Assembly (NCBI RefSeq): GCF_037327425.1
Contig: NZ_CP147846.1
Span: 1,736,001 to 1,800,000, forward strand
Direction of reading: 5' to 3'
Source of the DNA: Rhodococcus sovatensis
GTDB lineage: Bacteria > Actinomycetota > Actinomycetes > Mycobacteriales > Mycobacteriaceae
DNA: 64,000 nt
The notes beneath the pieces were generated by a model, which saw nothing but the letters and a program-made list of their open reading frames with translations, was not told where the DNA came from and made no database searches. Position numbers and translations under genes: made by a program. This document shows positions 1 to 12,217 of the stretch, one piece after another. Each line of letters opens with the position of its first letter. The first letter of the stretch is position 1.

Positions 1-166
<166 letters not shown>

Positions 167-307
167 AAAAAAAATGCAAGCGCGTCCACTGTGCAATATC
201 TGAAACAACACACGTTTCAGGTTGTATCGACAATTGAATGAACCAACATGTTCACCAGCACGATCGGTGACACATCTGTTGTGTTCCGTGTGTAACTGTT
301 TCGCAGA

Positions 308-425
308 GTTACGGCGGCCATAGCGGAGGGGAAACGCCCGGTCCCATTCCGAACCCGGAAGCTAAGCCCTCCAGCGCCGATGGTACTGCACTCGACAGGG
401 TGTGGGAGAGTAGGACACCGCCGAA
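308..425 (+). rRNA. rrf: 5S ribosomal RNA
   Basis: A complete 5S rRNA is readable from the 5' stem (gttacggcggcc) to the complementary 3' stem (ggacaccgccgaac), with the conserved cattccgaacccggaagc loop in between. The length of about 118 nt fits actinobacterial 5S RNA. It lies directly downstream of the 23S gene and ends the rrn operon; a strong intrinsic terminator follows within 20 bp. Confidence 0.96.
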
Positions 426-440
426 CACATTTTGAACGAA

Positions 441-470
441 GGGGACCCACATCGTGGGTCCCCTTTTTTT
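441..470 (+). terminator. Rho-independent terminator of the rrn operon
   Basis: A perfect 10-bp GC-rich stem (ggggacccac / gtgggtcccc, 441-450 and 454-463) with a 3-nt loop is followed by seven T residues (464-470). It lies 15 bp beyond the 5S gene and before the next coding region, so it should end rRNA transcription. Confidence 0.93.
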
Positions 471-564
471 CGGTTTCAGCGCTTCGAAGTCGGATGCAGC
501 GTCAGCTCGAATGAACTGTCTGCTTGGATGAAGAAGCTTCAACTTACGATCGAAAGGAACCGTT

Positions 565-1467
565 GTGCCGGAAGACAGCAACGACCGCCGCTCCTTCCGT
601 GGTGACGGGACCCCTCGCTCCAATGATTCGCGGGGTCGGACCGGTGGCCGCCCCGACGGCGCAGGCCGCTCCGGGAATGCGCGTCGCCCGGAAGGTGGCG
701 CCCCCCGTGCCGGAGGTCCTCCGCGACGGCGCGGGGGCGAAGGCGGATTCTCCGGCGACCGCGGTCCGAGCGGATCTGCGGACCGCCGTCCGCCGCGTCC
801 GGATGAGCCCGACCTTCCCGACGAGTTGGAGGCAAGCGAACTGGATCCAGCCGTGCGCCGTGATCTCCTCAGCTTGGACAAGAACAACGCGACCGCCGTC
901 GCTCGCCATCTGGTGATGGCTGGCCGTCTGGTAGACGACGATCCGCAGCTGGCGTTACAGCACGCTCGTGCAGCTCGGCAGCGCGCCGGTCGCATCGCCG
1001 TGGTACGCGAAACTGCGGGCATCACCGCGTACCACGCCGGCGAATGGGCGGAAGCTCTGTCTGAGCTCCGCGCAGCACGCCGGATGGCGGGTGGCCCCGG
1101 GCACCTCGCAGTGATGGCGGACTGCGAACGTGGCCTCGGTCGGCCCGAACGCGCCATCGAACTCGGTCGAAGCGACGAAGCCAGAGCCCTGACCGGTGAG
1201 GAGGCGTCGGAACTCCGCATTGTCGTTGCTGGTGCCCGCATGGACCTCAGTGAATTCGATCAGGCCGTCGTCACCCTGCAGACACCCGACCTCGATTCCT
1301 CGCGCTCCGGTACCGCCGCAGCTCGCCTGTTCTACGTGTACGCGGACGCGCTCGTCGCGGCCGGTCGTGTCGAAGAGGGCGTCAAGTGGTTCCTCAACGC
1401 GGCAGCTGCCGACGTCGACAACGAAACCGACGCCGAAGAGCGCGTCGAGGAGCTGTCCGGGCAGTGA
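565..1467 (+). CDS. TPR-like conserved protein (Rv1691-like)
   Basis: A 300-residue protein starting at GTG 565, with a gaaagga ribosome binding site 8 bp upstream. Residues 1 to about 80 are a low-complexity Arg/Gly/Pro/Asp-rich tail. The rest is alpha-helical with helix pairs typical of tetratricopeptide-like repeats (for example the stretch with AITAYHAGEWAEALSELRAA). By position it is the counterpart of M. tuberculosis Rv1691, upstream of the HAD phosphatase. Its role is unknown; TPR folds usually mediate protein contacts, so an adaptor function is a guess. Its stop overlaps the GTG of the next gene by 4 bp, so the two are translationally coupled. Confidence 0.85.
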   Translation: MPEDSNDRRSFRGDGTPRSNDSRGRTGGRPDGAGRSGNARRPEGGAPRAGGPPRRRGGEGGFSGDRGPSGSADRRPPRPDEPDLPDELEASELDPAVRRDLLSLDKNNATAVARHLVMAGRLVDDDPQLALQHARAARQRAGRIAVVRETAGITAYHAGEWAEALSELRAARRMAGGPGHLAVMADCERGLGRPERAIELGRSDEARALTGEEASELRIVVAGARMDLSEFDQAVVTLQTPDLDSSRSGTAAARLFYVYADALVAAGRVEEGVKWFLNAAAADVDNETDAEERVEELSGQ

Positions 1468-2471
1468 GCACACAGGCGTCGACGACTCTTCGTGGACATC
1501 ACGACGTTCTGCTTCTCGACCTCGACGGAACTGTCTATCAGGGCAAGGATCCGATCATCGGAGCTGTCGATGCCTTGAAGCAGGGCGTCGAAAAGCAGTA
1601 TTTCGTCACGAACAATGCCAGTCGATCGCCATCCGACGTAGCTGAACATCTGCAGGAGCTCGGCTTCGAGACTTCCGAGGAGTTCGTGGTCACGAGTGCT
1701 CAGGTCGCAGCCAGGATGCTCTCCGAACGTGTACCGGCGGGGTCTGCCGTCGTCGTGGTTGGCACCGATGCTTTGGCGAACGAGATCTCGCTCGTCGGCC
1801 TGCAGCCGGTACGAAGCGCGGACGGCGAGCCGGCGGCGGTGGTTCAGGGACACAACCCCGCCACGGACTGGGGGATCCTCGCCGAAGCAACGTTCGCGAT
1901 CAGAACCGGCGCGGTCTGGGTCGCGACCAACACCGACGCCACACTGCCTACCGAACGCGGTTTGGCCCCTGGCAACGGATCGATGGTTGCATCTGTTCGA
2001 ACCGCGACCGGCGTCGAACCTCTGGTGGCGGGCAAACCGGCGGCGCCGATCATGCAGGACGCGATCCGGCTCAGCGGGGCCGAACGACCGTTGGTCGTCG
2101 GCGATCGTCTCGACACCGACATTGCGGGTGCAACAGCCACAGAGATTCCGTCGTTGTTGGTCCTGACTGGTGTCAGTAGTGCGCTCGATGCTGTGCGGGC
2201 AGTCAAGTCCGAGCGCCCCACACACATCGGATTCGACCTCGATGTATTGAACCTCCCTGCAGCCAGATCTGTCGTCGGCCAGAAGGACGGTTGGACCGGG
2301 TCCGTGACGGACGGAGTACTCACGTTGCACTATGCCGGTCACGACACCGCAGACACACTCGACGGACTTCTCGTAGCAGCGGCGACGGCATGGCAGGACA
2401 CAGCCGAATGGACGGCCGTTAGGGTTCAGGGCGTCGGCACCGACGTCCTGAGAGAACTGCTTACTCGCTGA
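1464..2471 (+). CDS. HAD-IIA family phosphatase (Rv1692-like)
   Basis: A 335-residue HAD-superfamily hydrolase. The nucleophile motif DLDGTVY lies at about residues 19-25, motif II is in VTNNASRSP near residue 50, and the acidic Mg-binding motif is GDRLDTDI near residue 214. These are features of the HAD-IIA (NagD-like) group. The M. tuberculosis counterpart Rv1692 is described as a glycerol-3-phosphate phosphatase in phospholipid recycling, so the same reaction is the best guess. I chose GTG 1464 because it overlaps the previous stop as GTGA; an in-frame upstream extension would run through the preceding gene. A short gene and tlyA follow in the same order as in mycobacteria. Confidence 0.9.
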   Translation: MSTQASTTLRGHHDVLLLDLDGTVYQGKDPIIGAVDALKQGVEKQYFVTNNASRSPSDVAEHLQELGFETSEEFVVTSAQVAARMLSERVPAGSAVVVVGTDALANEISLVGLQPVRSADGEPAAVVQGHNPATDWGILAEATFAIRTGAVWVATNTDATLPTERGLAPGNGSMVASVRTATGVEPLVAGKPAAPIMQDAIRLSGAERPLVVGDRLDTDIAGATATEIPSLLVLTGVSSALDAVRAVKSERPTHIGFDLDVLNLPAARSVVGQKDGWTGSVTDGVLTLHYAGHDTADTLDGLLVAAATAWQDTAEWTAVRVQGVGTDVLRELLTR

Positions 2472-2543
2472 GCCTTGCTCTTGGTCAGGGCCCGGGTCGG
2501 GCACTGGGGCGAGCGCCGGACCGATCCGATAGCGTTAGCAGCG

Positions 2544-2759
2544 ATGAGCACGTCGATTCCACTTCCCGGGCAGCATCGTCCGCCTGATTCAGCGACCCCT
2601 GCGGTCGAGCCGGATTCCGTCGAATCCGAGGTCGATGCGCTGTTGAATCGTCTCCCCGGTGACCGTGATGCGCCGATGGACCTCGATCTTCAGGCGCAGA
2701 TTCTCGAACGTGCACACGACGTTCTGGTCAATGCGCTGTCCTCGGTGGACAGAACCTGA
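2544..2759 (+). CDS. Small conserved protein (Rv1693-like)
   Basis: A 71-residue acidic protein starting at ATG 2544. It sits between the HAD phosphatase and tlyA, where mycobacteria have the short gene Rv1693. There are no membrane segments and no recognisable motif; the second half (from about residue 45) is predicted helical. The frame stays open upstream to 2475, but the ATG at 2544 gives a length closer to the mycobacterial gene. Function unknown. Confidence 0.7.
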   Translation: MSTSIPLPGQHRPPDSATPAVEPDSVESEVDALLNRLPGDRDAPMDLDLQAQILERAHDVLVNALSSVDRT

Positions 2760-2776
2760 CATGGACAACAGCTGAC

Positions 2777-3634
2777 ATGGCCCGGCGCGCACGCGTCGAC
2801 GCCGAACTCGTACGTCGAGGATTGGCCCGTTCACGCGAACATGCTGTCGAGTTGATCGATTCCGGCCGCGTCAAGATTGCCGGCACGGTCGCAACGAAGC
2901 CGGCCACTGCGGTGGAACCCGGTACTCCGCTGGTGGTGTCCGAGGAGGACAACGAGGTCCAGTGGGCTTCGCGTGGGGCGCACAAGCTGTTGGGCGCACT
3001 CGATGTATTCGAGCGCGGCGGCCTTTCGGTGGAAGGCAAGCGGTGTCTCGACGCAGGAGCGTCCACCGGTGGCTTCACGGACGTTCTGCTCAGCAAAGGT
3101 GCGAAGGAAGTGGTGGCCGTCGACGTCGGCTATGGACAGCTGGTGTGGCGGTTGCAGTCCGATGAGCGAGTTCACGTCATCGATCGCACCAATGTGCGTT
3201 CGATCGATGCGGAGACGATCGGTGGAACTGTGGAGGTCGTCGTCGCGGACCTGTCGTTCATCTCTCTCAAGTTGGTACTGCCGGCGTTCGTCGCGTGCTC
3301 TGCTCCAGGAACCGATTTGGCCCTGATGGTGAAGCCTCAGTTCGAGGTCGGCAAGGACCGCGTGGGCTCGGGCGGGGTCGTCCGGGATCCGGCGCTCCGA
3401 GTGCAATCGGTGGTCGAGGTGGCCGAGGCTGCCGCTGAGCTGGGGTTGTCGTTGCAGGATGTGACCGCAAGTCCACTGCCAGGGCCCTCGGGCAACGTCG
3501 AGTACTTTTTGTGGCTACGATCTCACCGGGAGTCGGGCCTTCGGACCGACCCCGATCCCGCCGTGCCGAACGATTCCACCGATCGCGATGTGGTGGCGTT
3601 GGTGCAGCACGCAGTCGAGGAAGGTCCACAGTGA
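2777..3634 (+). CDS. tlyA: TlyA 2'-O-methyltransferase (16S/23S rRNA)
   Basis: A 285-residue protein with an N-terminal S4 RNA-binding domain (residues 1 to about 65, starting [19 protein letters not shown]) and an FtsJ/RrmJ-type SAM methyltransferase domain. The SAM-binding loop [15 protein letters not shown] lies at about 95-109, followed by [11 protein letters not shown] and [10 protein letters not shown], which supply the Asp and Lys of the catalytic set. In mycobacteria TlyA methylates 2'-OH groups of C1409 in 16S and C1920 in 23S rRNA, and loss gives capreomycin resistance. It is intact here and overlaps the GTG of nadK by 4 bp, so the two should be co-translated. Confidence 0.95.
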   Translation: MARRARVDAELVRRGLARSREHAVELIDSGRVKIAGTVATKPATAVEPGTPLVVSEEDNEVQWASRGAHKLLGALDVFERGGLSVEGKRCLDAGASTGGFTDVLLSKGAKEVVAVDVGYGQLVWRLQSDERVHVIDRTNVRSIDAETIGGTVEVVVADLSFISLKLVLPAFVACSAPGTDLALMVKPQFEVGKDRVGSGGVVRDPALRVQSVVEVAEAAAELGLSLQDVTASPLPGPSGNVEYFLWLRSHRESGLRTDPDPAVPNDSTDRDVVALVQHAVEEGPQ

Positions 3635-4620
3635 CGGAGGTGCCGGTGACGGAGATGCCTCTGACGGCGGGGGAGCCGGTGACATCTCCGGTGCGTGAGG
3701 TCCTGCTGGTGTCTCACCCAGGACGGCGCGATATCGCCGAGACCGCACGGCGGGTGGCGAAGGTATTCGGCGAAGCCGGAATCCGGCTTCGCGTGCTGCT
3801 CGACGAGGCCGACTCGACTCGGATCGAAGCTCTCGGCGCCGACAGGACCGATACTGAGCTCGCTTCCGAACTGACCTTGAACGTCATCGAATTCGGTCCG
3901 GAAGCCGCTGTCGGTTGTGAACTCGTGCTGGTTCTCGGGGGTGACGGGACGTTCTTGCGTGCGGCCGAGCTCGCCCAGGCTGCCGGAATTCCCGTGCTGG
4001 GTATCAACCTTGGTCGCATCGGGTTTCTCGCCGAAGCCGAAGTCGACAACTTGGAGGACGCGTTGGCACGCGTCATCAGCCGCGACTACCGAATCGAAGA
4101 GCGGATGACGCTCGACATTGCGATCCGTGTCGGCGATCAGGTGGTCGAGCGAGGCTGGGCGTTGAACGAAGCGAGCATCGAGAACGGTTCGCGTCTAGGC
4201 GTTCTCGAAGTTGTTCTCGAAGTGGACGGCAGGCCGGTGTCCGCGTTCGGTTGCGACGGCGTTCTCGTCGCAACACCGACCGGCTCCACCGCGTATGCAT
4301 TCTCCGCCGGCGGTCCTGTCGTCTGGCCCGAGCTCGAGGCAATCCTGGTCATACCCAGTAATGCCCATGCTTTGTTCGCGCGCCCGCTGGTGACCAGTCC
4401 GGAATCACTCATTGCAGTCGAGACCGACGCGGGTGGCCACGATGCCCTCGTGTTCTGCGATGGCAGAAGAACCATGAAGCTACCGGCCGGGGGACGCGTC
4501 GAGGTCATCCGTGGCGCAGCGCCGATCAAATGGGTCCGTCTGGACTCGGCACCGTTCGCTGATCGGATGGTGACCAAGTTCGCGTTGCCGACTTCCGGTT
4601 GGCGGGGGAGAGCGAGGTAA
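3631..4620 (+). CDS. nadK: NAD kinase
   Basis: A 329-residue ATP/polyphosphate-NAD kinase that makes NADP+. The diagnostic [11 protein letters not shown] motif lies near residue 100, followed by [12 protein letters not shown], the NE(A/S) motif in [10 protein letters not shown], and the [13 protein letters not shown] loop that binds NAD. I set the start at GTG 3631, which overlaps the tlyA stop as GTGA; later in-frame starts at GTG 3646 and ATG 3655 are possible. recN begins 2 bp after the stop. The tlyA-nadK-recN order is conserved in actinobacteria. Confidence 0.94.
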   Translation: MTEVPVTEMPLTAGEPVTSPVREVLLVSHPGRRDIAETARRVAKVFGEAGIRLRVLLDEADSTRIEALGADRTDTELASELTLNVIEFGPEAAVGCELVLVLGGDGTFLRAAELAQAAGIPVLGINLGRIGFLAEAEVDNLEDALARVISRDYRIEERMTLDIAIRVGDQVVERGWALNEASIENGSRLGVLEVVLEVDGRPVSAFGCDGVLVATPTGSTAYAFSAGGPVVWPELEAILVIPSNAHALFARPLVTSPESLIAVETDAGGHDALVFCDGRRTMKLPAGGRVEVIRGAAPIKWVRLDSAPFADRMVTKFALPTSGWRGRAR

Positions 4621-4622
4621 TC

Positions 4623-6389
4623 ATGCTCGAAGAAATTCGGATCGACAGCCTCGGTGTCATTTCGTCCGCAAGTGCCCAGTTCCATGAAGGTCTTACGGTT
4701 CTGACCGGCGAGACCGGCGCGGGCAAGACGATGGTCGTGACGAGCCTGCACTTGCTCTCCGGTGCGCGGGCCGACGCAGGTCGCGTTCGACTGGGGGCGG
4801 ACCGGGCAGTCGTCGAAGGAAGGTTCAGTACCGAAACAGCGTCGGCCCAGGTCATCGACGAGGTCGAGAAGGTGCTCGAGTCGGCCGGTGCTCAGCGCGA
4901 CGAGGACGATTCGATCATCGCTTTGCGCACAGTGAATGCAGATGGCCGGTCCCGCGCACATCTCGGCGGTCGAAGTGTTCCCGCTGCGATCCTGTCAGGA
5001 TTCACCGATTCGTTGCTGACTGTCCACGGCCAGAACGACCAACTGCGATTGCTCCGAGCCGACCGTCAACTGGACGCGCTCGATCGGTTCGCCGGCGACT
5101 CCGTGTCGACGCCGCTGAAGAAGTATCGCGCTGCGCGAGCCGAATGGCTTGCGGCAAGAACAGAACTCATCGATCGAACCGAACGCAGCCGTGAGCTTGC
5201 GCAGGAGGCCGACCGTCTGCAGTTCGGCCTGCAAGAAATCGACGCAGTTGCACCGCAACCCGGTGAGGACGTTGCCATCGTGGACGATGTGCGACGGTTG
5301 GGCGACCTTGATTCTCTTCGTGAATCCGCCGAGGGTGCAGGGGCGGCACTGGTCGGAGCTGTGGACGACACAGGGGAGGGATTGTCTGCCCTGTATTTCC
5401 TCGGTGAAGCGCGAACCAGGCTCGAGGGCGCGGACGACGCGATTCTGCGAGATCTGCTTCCGCGGTTGAACGAGGCATTGGCCGTCGTCACCGACGTCGG
5501 CGCCGACCTCACGTCCTACCTCGCCGATCTGCCCTCGGATCCGTCCGCGCTCGAGACGATCTTGAACCGGCAGGCGGAGCTCAAGAGCCTGACACGCAAG
5601 TACGCAGCCGACGTCGACGGGGTCATTGCGTGGGCGGACGATGCCCGAGAGCGTTTGTCGAAGATCGATGTGTCGGCCGATGCCTTGGCCGACCTGTCGG
5701 CCCGAGTAGAGGAGACGGCCACCGAGGTTGCCGCCGCTGCCTCGAAATTGACCAGCGCGCGCAGCAAGGCTGCGGCGAAGCTTGCGAAGGCAGTCAGCGC
5801 CGAGTTGGCCGGGCTCGCCATGGGCAAGGCCAAACTGCAGCTGGACTTGCGCACTGTGCCTGCAGGCTCGCAGGACTCTGCACCGCTGTCTATCGACGGG
5901 GTCGAGCTTCACGCTGGTCAGAGTGGCGTAGACGAGGTCGAGTTCAAGCTGTCGGCTCATGACGGTGCTCAGGCGCTCCCGATCAGCAAGAGTGCGTCCG
6001 GCGGTGAGCTGTCACGGGTGATGTTGGCACTCGAAGTGGTGCTGGCAGGTTCGGACAAGGGCGCAACGATGGTCTTCGACGAGGTCGACGCCGGTGTCGG
6101 TGGCCGGGCCGCGGTCGAGGTCGGCCGTCGGCTGGCTCGATTGGCCAGAACACACCAGGTCATCGTCGTCACGCACCTTCCGCAGGTCGCCGCATTTGCC
6201 GACACTCACCTGGTCGTCGACAAGGCGGACGCAAAGAAGGGCGCGGCCAACAGCGGAGTGAAGTCGCTGTCGTCGTCGGAGAGGGTCGTCGAACTGGCTC
6301 GGATGCTCGCTGGACTCGACGACACAGAAACCGGCCGCGCACACGCGGAAGAGCTCCTGGCGACGGCCCGAGCTGATCGCGAGAACTGA
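4623..6389 (+). CDS. recN: DNA repair protein RecN
   Basis: A 588-residue SMC-like ATPase for double-strand break repair. The Walker A motif GETGAGKT is at residues 29-36. The middle is a long coiled coil with many Ala/Glu/Leu heptads. The ABC signature SASGGELSRVM is near residue 459 and Walker B MVFDEVDAGVGG near 482, followed by VVTHLPQVAAFAD (H-loop). Length is typical of RecN. ATG 4623 starts 2 bp after the nadK stop, and the ribosome binding site lies inside the nadK end (gagagcgagg), so expression is probably coupled. Confidence 0.95.
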   Translation: MLEEIRIDSLGVISSASAQFHEGLTVLTGETGAGKTMVVTSLHLLSGARADAGRVRLGADRAVVEGRFSTETASAQVIDEVEKVLESAGAQRDEDDSIIALRTVNADGRSRAHLGGRSVPAAILSGFTDSLLTVHGQNDQLRLLRADRQLDALDRFAGDSVSTPLKKYRAARAEWLAARTELIDRTERSRELAQEADRLQFGLQEIDAVAPQPGEDVAIVDDVRRLGDLDSLRESAEGAGAALVGAVDDTGEGLSALYFLGEARTRLEGADDAILRDLLPRLNEALAVVTDVGADLTSYLADLPSDPSALETILNRQAELKSLTRKYAADVDGVIAWADDARERLSKIDVSADALADLSARVEETATEVAAAASKLTSARSKAAAKLAKAVSAELAGLAMGKAKLQLDLRTVPAGSQDSAPLSIDGVELHAGQSGVDEVEFKLSAHDGAQALPISKSASGGELSRVMLALEVVLAGSDKGATMVFDEVDAGVGGRAAVEVGRRLARLARTHQVIVVTHLPQVAAFADTHLVVDKADAKKGAANSGVKSLSSSERVVELARMLAGLDDTETGRAHAEELLATARADREN

Positions 6390-6490
6390 GTCGGAACTGC
6401 TCGAGACTGGTGGGACTTATGTGAACGGTGTGGTAGTTGTTTCGGCGCGCCTCCACCGTCGGGCGTGTCGTCGGCGTCATCATGGGTTCC

Positions 6491-7675
6491 ATGAAGATGC
6501 CGGCTCTGTTATCACGTAGTCAGGATTCGCTACCCGGAATCAGTGGTATCGCCCGGGTCGATCGCAACACCGCCAAGCTGCTCAAACGCGTCGGTCCGGG
6601 TGACATCGTCGTACTCGACGAACTGGACCTCGACCGTCTGACCGCAGATGCGCTCGTCGAGGCGGGTGTGCTCGCGGTCGTCAACGCATCCCCGTCGATA
6701 TCGGGCAGGTACCCCAACCTCGGGCCGGAGGCGATCGTCGCAAACGGCATCATCCTGATCGACTCCGCTGGCACCGAGATCTTCAAGAAGATCAAGGACG
6801 GCACCAAGATTCGCCTCAACGAAGGCGGCGTCTACACCGGTGACCGGCGCCTTGCGAAGGGCGAGGAACAGAGCGAAGCCGAGATCTCCGATCGCATGAT
6901 CGAAGCCAAGACCGGCCTCGTCGATCATCTCGAGGCGTTCTCCGGCAACACCATCGAGTTCATTCGGACCGAGAGCCCACTGCTCATCGACGGGGTCGGC
7001 GTCCCGGACATCGACATCGTCCTGCAGGACAGGCATGTCGTCATCGTTGCCGACGGACCCGGTCACGCCGAGGATCTGAAGAATCTCAAGCCGTTCATCA
7101 AGGAGTACCAACCGATCATCATCGGTGTCGGCGCGGGAGCGGACACGGCGATGAAAGCTGGTCACCGTCCGGACCTCATCGTCGGCGACCCCGAGGACAT
7201 CACCGCGCAGACCCTCAAGTGCGGTGCCGAGGTCGTCCTCCCCGCAGATTCCGACGGGCATGCCAACGGCCTCGAGCGTATCCAGGATCTGGGCATCGGA
7301 GCCATGACGTTCCCGGCGACGGGTGCCCCGGCCGACCTGGCCTTGCTGCTTGCCGACCACCACGGCGCATCTCTCATCGTCGCTGTGGGTAGCCCGGCAA
7401 GTCTCGACGAGTTCTTCGATCGTGGACGACGCAACACCAATCCGGCAGCGTTCATGACTCGGTTGAAGGTCGGCGCCAAGCTTGTCGACGCGAAAGCCGT
7501 TGCCACGCTGTACCGCAGCCGCGTATCCGGTGGCGCGATCGCGCTGCTGATTCTCGCCGCGCTGGTTGCCGTCATCGTGGCGTTGGTCGTGTCCAACATG
7601 GGCGGTGAAGTCATGGACTGGGCCGTCACCATGTGGAATTCCTTCGTCACGTGGGTCCAGGGGTTGCTCGCGTGA
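6491..7675 (+). CDS. steA: SteA-like cytokinesis protein (Rv1697-like)
   Basis: A 394-residue protein with a thiamin-pyrophosphokinase-like core (SGRYPNLGPEAI; GVGAGADTAMKAGHRPDLIVGD) and one C-terminal membrane helix (about residues 345-367, GGAIALLILAALVAVIVALV). The family is conserved next to steB/mctB in Mycobacteriales; in Corynebacterium SteA and SteB act together in daughter-cell separation. I chose ATG 6491 because MKMPALLSR matches what I remember of family N-termini; ATG 6482 is also in frame. The gene overlaps steB by 4 bp (GTGA), consistent with a two-protein complex. Confidence 0.87.
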   Translation: MKMPALLSRSQDSLPGISGIARVDRNTAKLLKRVGPGDIVVLDELDLDRLTADALVEAGVLAVVNASPSISGRYPNLGPEAIVANGIILIDSAGTEIFKKIKDGTKIRLNEGGVYTGDRRLAKGEEQSEAEISDRMIEAKTGLVDHLEAFSGNTIEFIRTESPLLIDGVGVPDIDIVLQDRHVVIVADGPGHAEDLKNLKPFIKEYQPIIIGVGAGADTAMKAGHRPDLIVGDPEDITAQTLKCGAEVVLPADSDGHANGLERIQDLGIGAMTFPATGAPADLALLLADHHGASLIVAVGSPASLDEFFDRGRRNTNPAAFMTRLKVGAKLVDAKAVATLYRSRVSGGAIALLILAALVAVIVALVVSNMGGEVMDWAVTMWNSFVTWVQGLLA

Positions 7676-8616
7676 TTTCGATGCGCCAACATGCCATTTC
7701 GATCGCGGCGATCTTCGTTGCTCTGGCGATCGGAGTGGTGCTCGGTTCCGGACTGCTGTCCAGTGGTCTGGTGTCCGGGCTGCGTGATGACAAGACTGAT
7801 CTCGAGAACCAGGTGGGAGCGCTGCAGAACACCAACAATCAGCTTGGCGAGCAGCTCAATTCGGCCGATGGTTTCGATGCTGCGGTGTCCGGTCGCGTAG
7901 TGCGCGACGCGTTGCTCGACCGTAGCGTCGTCGTGATCACCACCCCCGACGCCGATCCAGGTGACGTCGACGGCATCACCAGGTCGATCGAAGCGTCGGG
8001 CGCTGCGGTGACGGGTCGGGTGTCGCTCACCGACTCGTTCGTCTCGGCAGCGAGTGGCGACGATCTACGAACGCGCCTGACCAATGTGGTGCCTGCTGGT
8101 ATCCAGTTGCGGACCGGTGCCATCGACCAGGGGAGTATGGCCGGCGACCTGCTTGGGTCTGTGCTGCTGCTCAATGCGCAGACTGCGGAGCCGCAGTCCT
8201 CGCCCGAGGAGTTGGCGCTTGCCCTCGAGACACTCCGGAGCGGCGGGTTCATCGCGTACGACAACGGCGCTGTGGCACCGGCTCAGCTTGCCGTGGTCGT
8301 CACCGGTGGGAACTCTGCGGACGGAGACGGGAATCGTGGTGCCATCGTCGCTCGATTCGCGGGAGGACTCGACGCCAGGGGAGCGGGAACGGTTCTTGCA
8401 GGCCGGACCGGTTCTGCGGACGGCAACGGTCCCGTCGCAGTCGTTCGTGCCGATGCGGCGCTCTCGTCGGGTGTGAGCACTGTCGACAACATCGACCGCG
8501 AAGCAGGCCGCATCACGACGCCGCTGGCGCTGCAGGAGCAACTGGACGGCGGCGCGGGCCGGTACGGAACGGGTCCGAACTCGACCGCAGTCACCGTCGG
8601 CGCCCCGGCTCGGTGA
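7672..8616 (+). CDS. steB: SteB/MctB-like membrane protein (Rv1698-like)
   Basis: A 314-residue protein, the same length I recall for M. tuberculosis Rv1698. It has one N-terminal membrane helix (about residues 8-30, AISIAAIFVALAIGVVLGSG) followed by a short coiled coil (LENQVGALQNTNNQLGEQL) and an Ala/Gly-rich extracytoplasmic domain. Mycobacterial MctB was proposed to be an outer-membrane copper export protein, while the corynebacterial homologue is SteB, partner of SteA in cell separation. The translational overlap with steA supports the second view. GTG 7672 was chosen because it overlaps the steA stop. Confidence 0.87.
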   Translation: MISMRQHAISIAAIFVALAIGVVLGSGLLSSGLVSGLRDDKTDLENQVGALQNTNNQLGEQLNSADGFDAAVSGRVVRDALLDRSVVVITTPDADPGDVDGITRSIEASGAAVTGRVSLTDSFVSAASGDDLRTRLTNVVPAGIQLRTGAIDQGSMAGDLLGSVLLLNAQTAEPQSSPEELALALETLRSGGFIAYDNGAVAPAQLAVVVTGGNSADGDGNRGAIVARFAGGLDARGAGTVLAGRTGSADGNGPVAVVRADAALSSGVSTVDNIDREAGRITTPLALQEQLDGGAGRYGTGPNSTAVTVGAPAR

Positions 8617-8630
8617 TCCGTCCGACCTAG

Positions 8631-11148
<2,518 letters not shown>

Positions 11149-11149
<1 letters not shown>

Positions 11150-12063
11150 TGCTTCGCGAGCAGATCTCGACGTACCTCGACCATCTCGAGGTCGAGCGAG
11201 GTGCTGCGAAGAACACCTTGTCCTCGTACCGCCGTGACCTCCGGCGGTACGAGGCATTTCTCGCCGGACACCGTATCGATGATCTCGGCGCAGTCTCCGA
11301 GGGCGACGTCAGCGAATTCGTCATGGAACTTCGTCGCGGCAGCGAAGACTCTCCGCCGCTGGCGGCAAGTTCGGCTGCTCGGACGCTCATCGCGGTGCGC
11401 GGGCTCCACAAGTTCGCTGCGCTGGAAGGAATGACGCAGGTCGACGTCGCGAGTGCCGTCAAACCTCCGACTCCTGGTCGCCGGCTCCCGAAATCGCTGC
11501 CGCTCGATCAGGTCATTGCAATCCTCGACTCGGCGACCACCGAGGGTGACGATGCGCCCCGCGGTCTGCGCGACAAGGCTCTACTCGAACTGCTCTACTC
11601 GACCGGCGCCCGAATCTCTGAGGCCGTCGGACTCGATGTGGACGACATCGACACCGAGTCTCGATCGGTGTTGCTGCGAGGCAAGGGCGACAAGCAGCGG
11701 CTCGTGCCCGTCGGTCGACCGGCAATCGAGGCCGTCGATGCCTATTTGATCCGGGGTCGGCCGGCGCTGGCGACGAAGGCGACCCCCGCTCTGTTCCTCA
11801 ACGCACGTAGCGGCCGGTTGTCCAGGCAGACTGCATGGCAGGTGCTTAGAACGGCGGCGGAACGCGCGGGCGTAGCGACCGCAGTGTCACCGCACACCCT
11901 GCGGCACTCCTTCGCGACGCACCTGCTCGACGGAGGCGCGGACGTTCGCGTCGTACAGGAATTGCTCGGGCATGCTTCGGTGACGACGACGCAGATCTAC
12001 ACCCTCGTCACCGTCAATACGCTGCGCGAAGTGTGGGCGGAGGCGCATCCGCGCGCACGGTGA
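11149..12063 (+). CDS. xerD: Site-specific tyrosine recombinase XerD
   Basis: A 304-residue tyrosine recombinase that, with XerC, resolves chromosome dimers at dif. It has a SAM-like N-terminal DNA-binding domain ([17 protein letters not shown]). The catalytic residues are all present: Arg in [11 protein letters not shown], Lys in [10 protein letters not shown], His-x-x-Arg in [13 protein letters not shown], His in [13 protein letters not shown] and the Tyr nucleophile in the same segment. GTG 11149 overlaps the preceding stop (TAGTG) and gives the expected length. This is the chromosomal housekeeping enzyme (Rv1701 position), not a phage or island integrase. Confidence 0.95.
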
Positions 12064-12217
12064 CCGCTCGGCTGCGGTTTTGCGCGTGTCCGGCGAAGCT
12101 GCCGTCACGGCACGCGGTAGCGTTGATCAACGATCGTCGGCAGCTACCGCAGCCTTCGATTCGAACGGGTCGAGTACGAACGGGCCGAGAACGAATGGAC
12201 AGGGGAGCGTAGGAGAA

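Noticed and set aside
441..470. Palindrome after 5S considered as a mobile repeat
   Set aside because: A perfect stem followed by T7 directly after an rRNA gene is fully explained as an intrinsic terminator.
309..1241. Long minus-strand frame (310 codons) over the 5S gene and the first gene
   Set aside because: It crosses the rRNA gene and terminator and is an antisense shadow of the Rv1691-like gene with Arg/Ser/Pro-rich composition.
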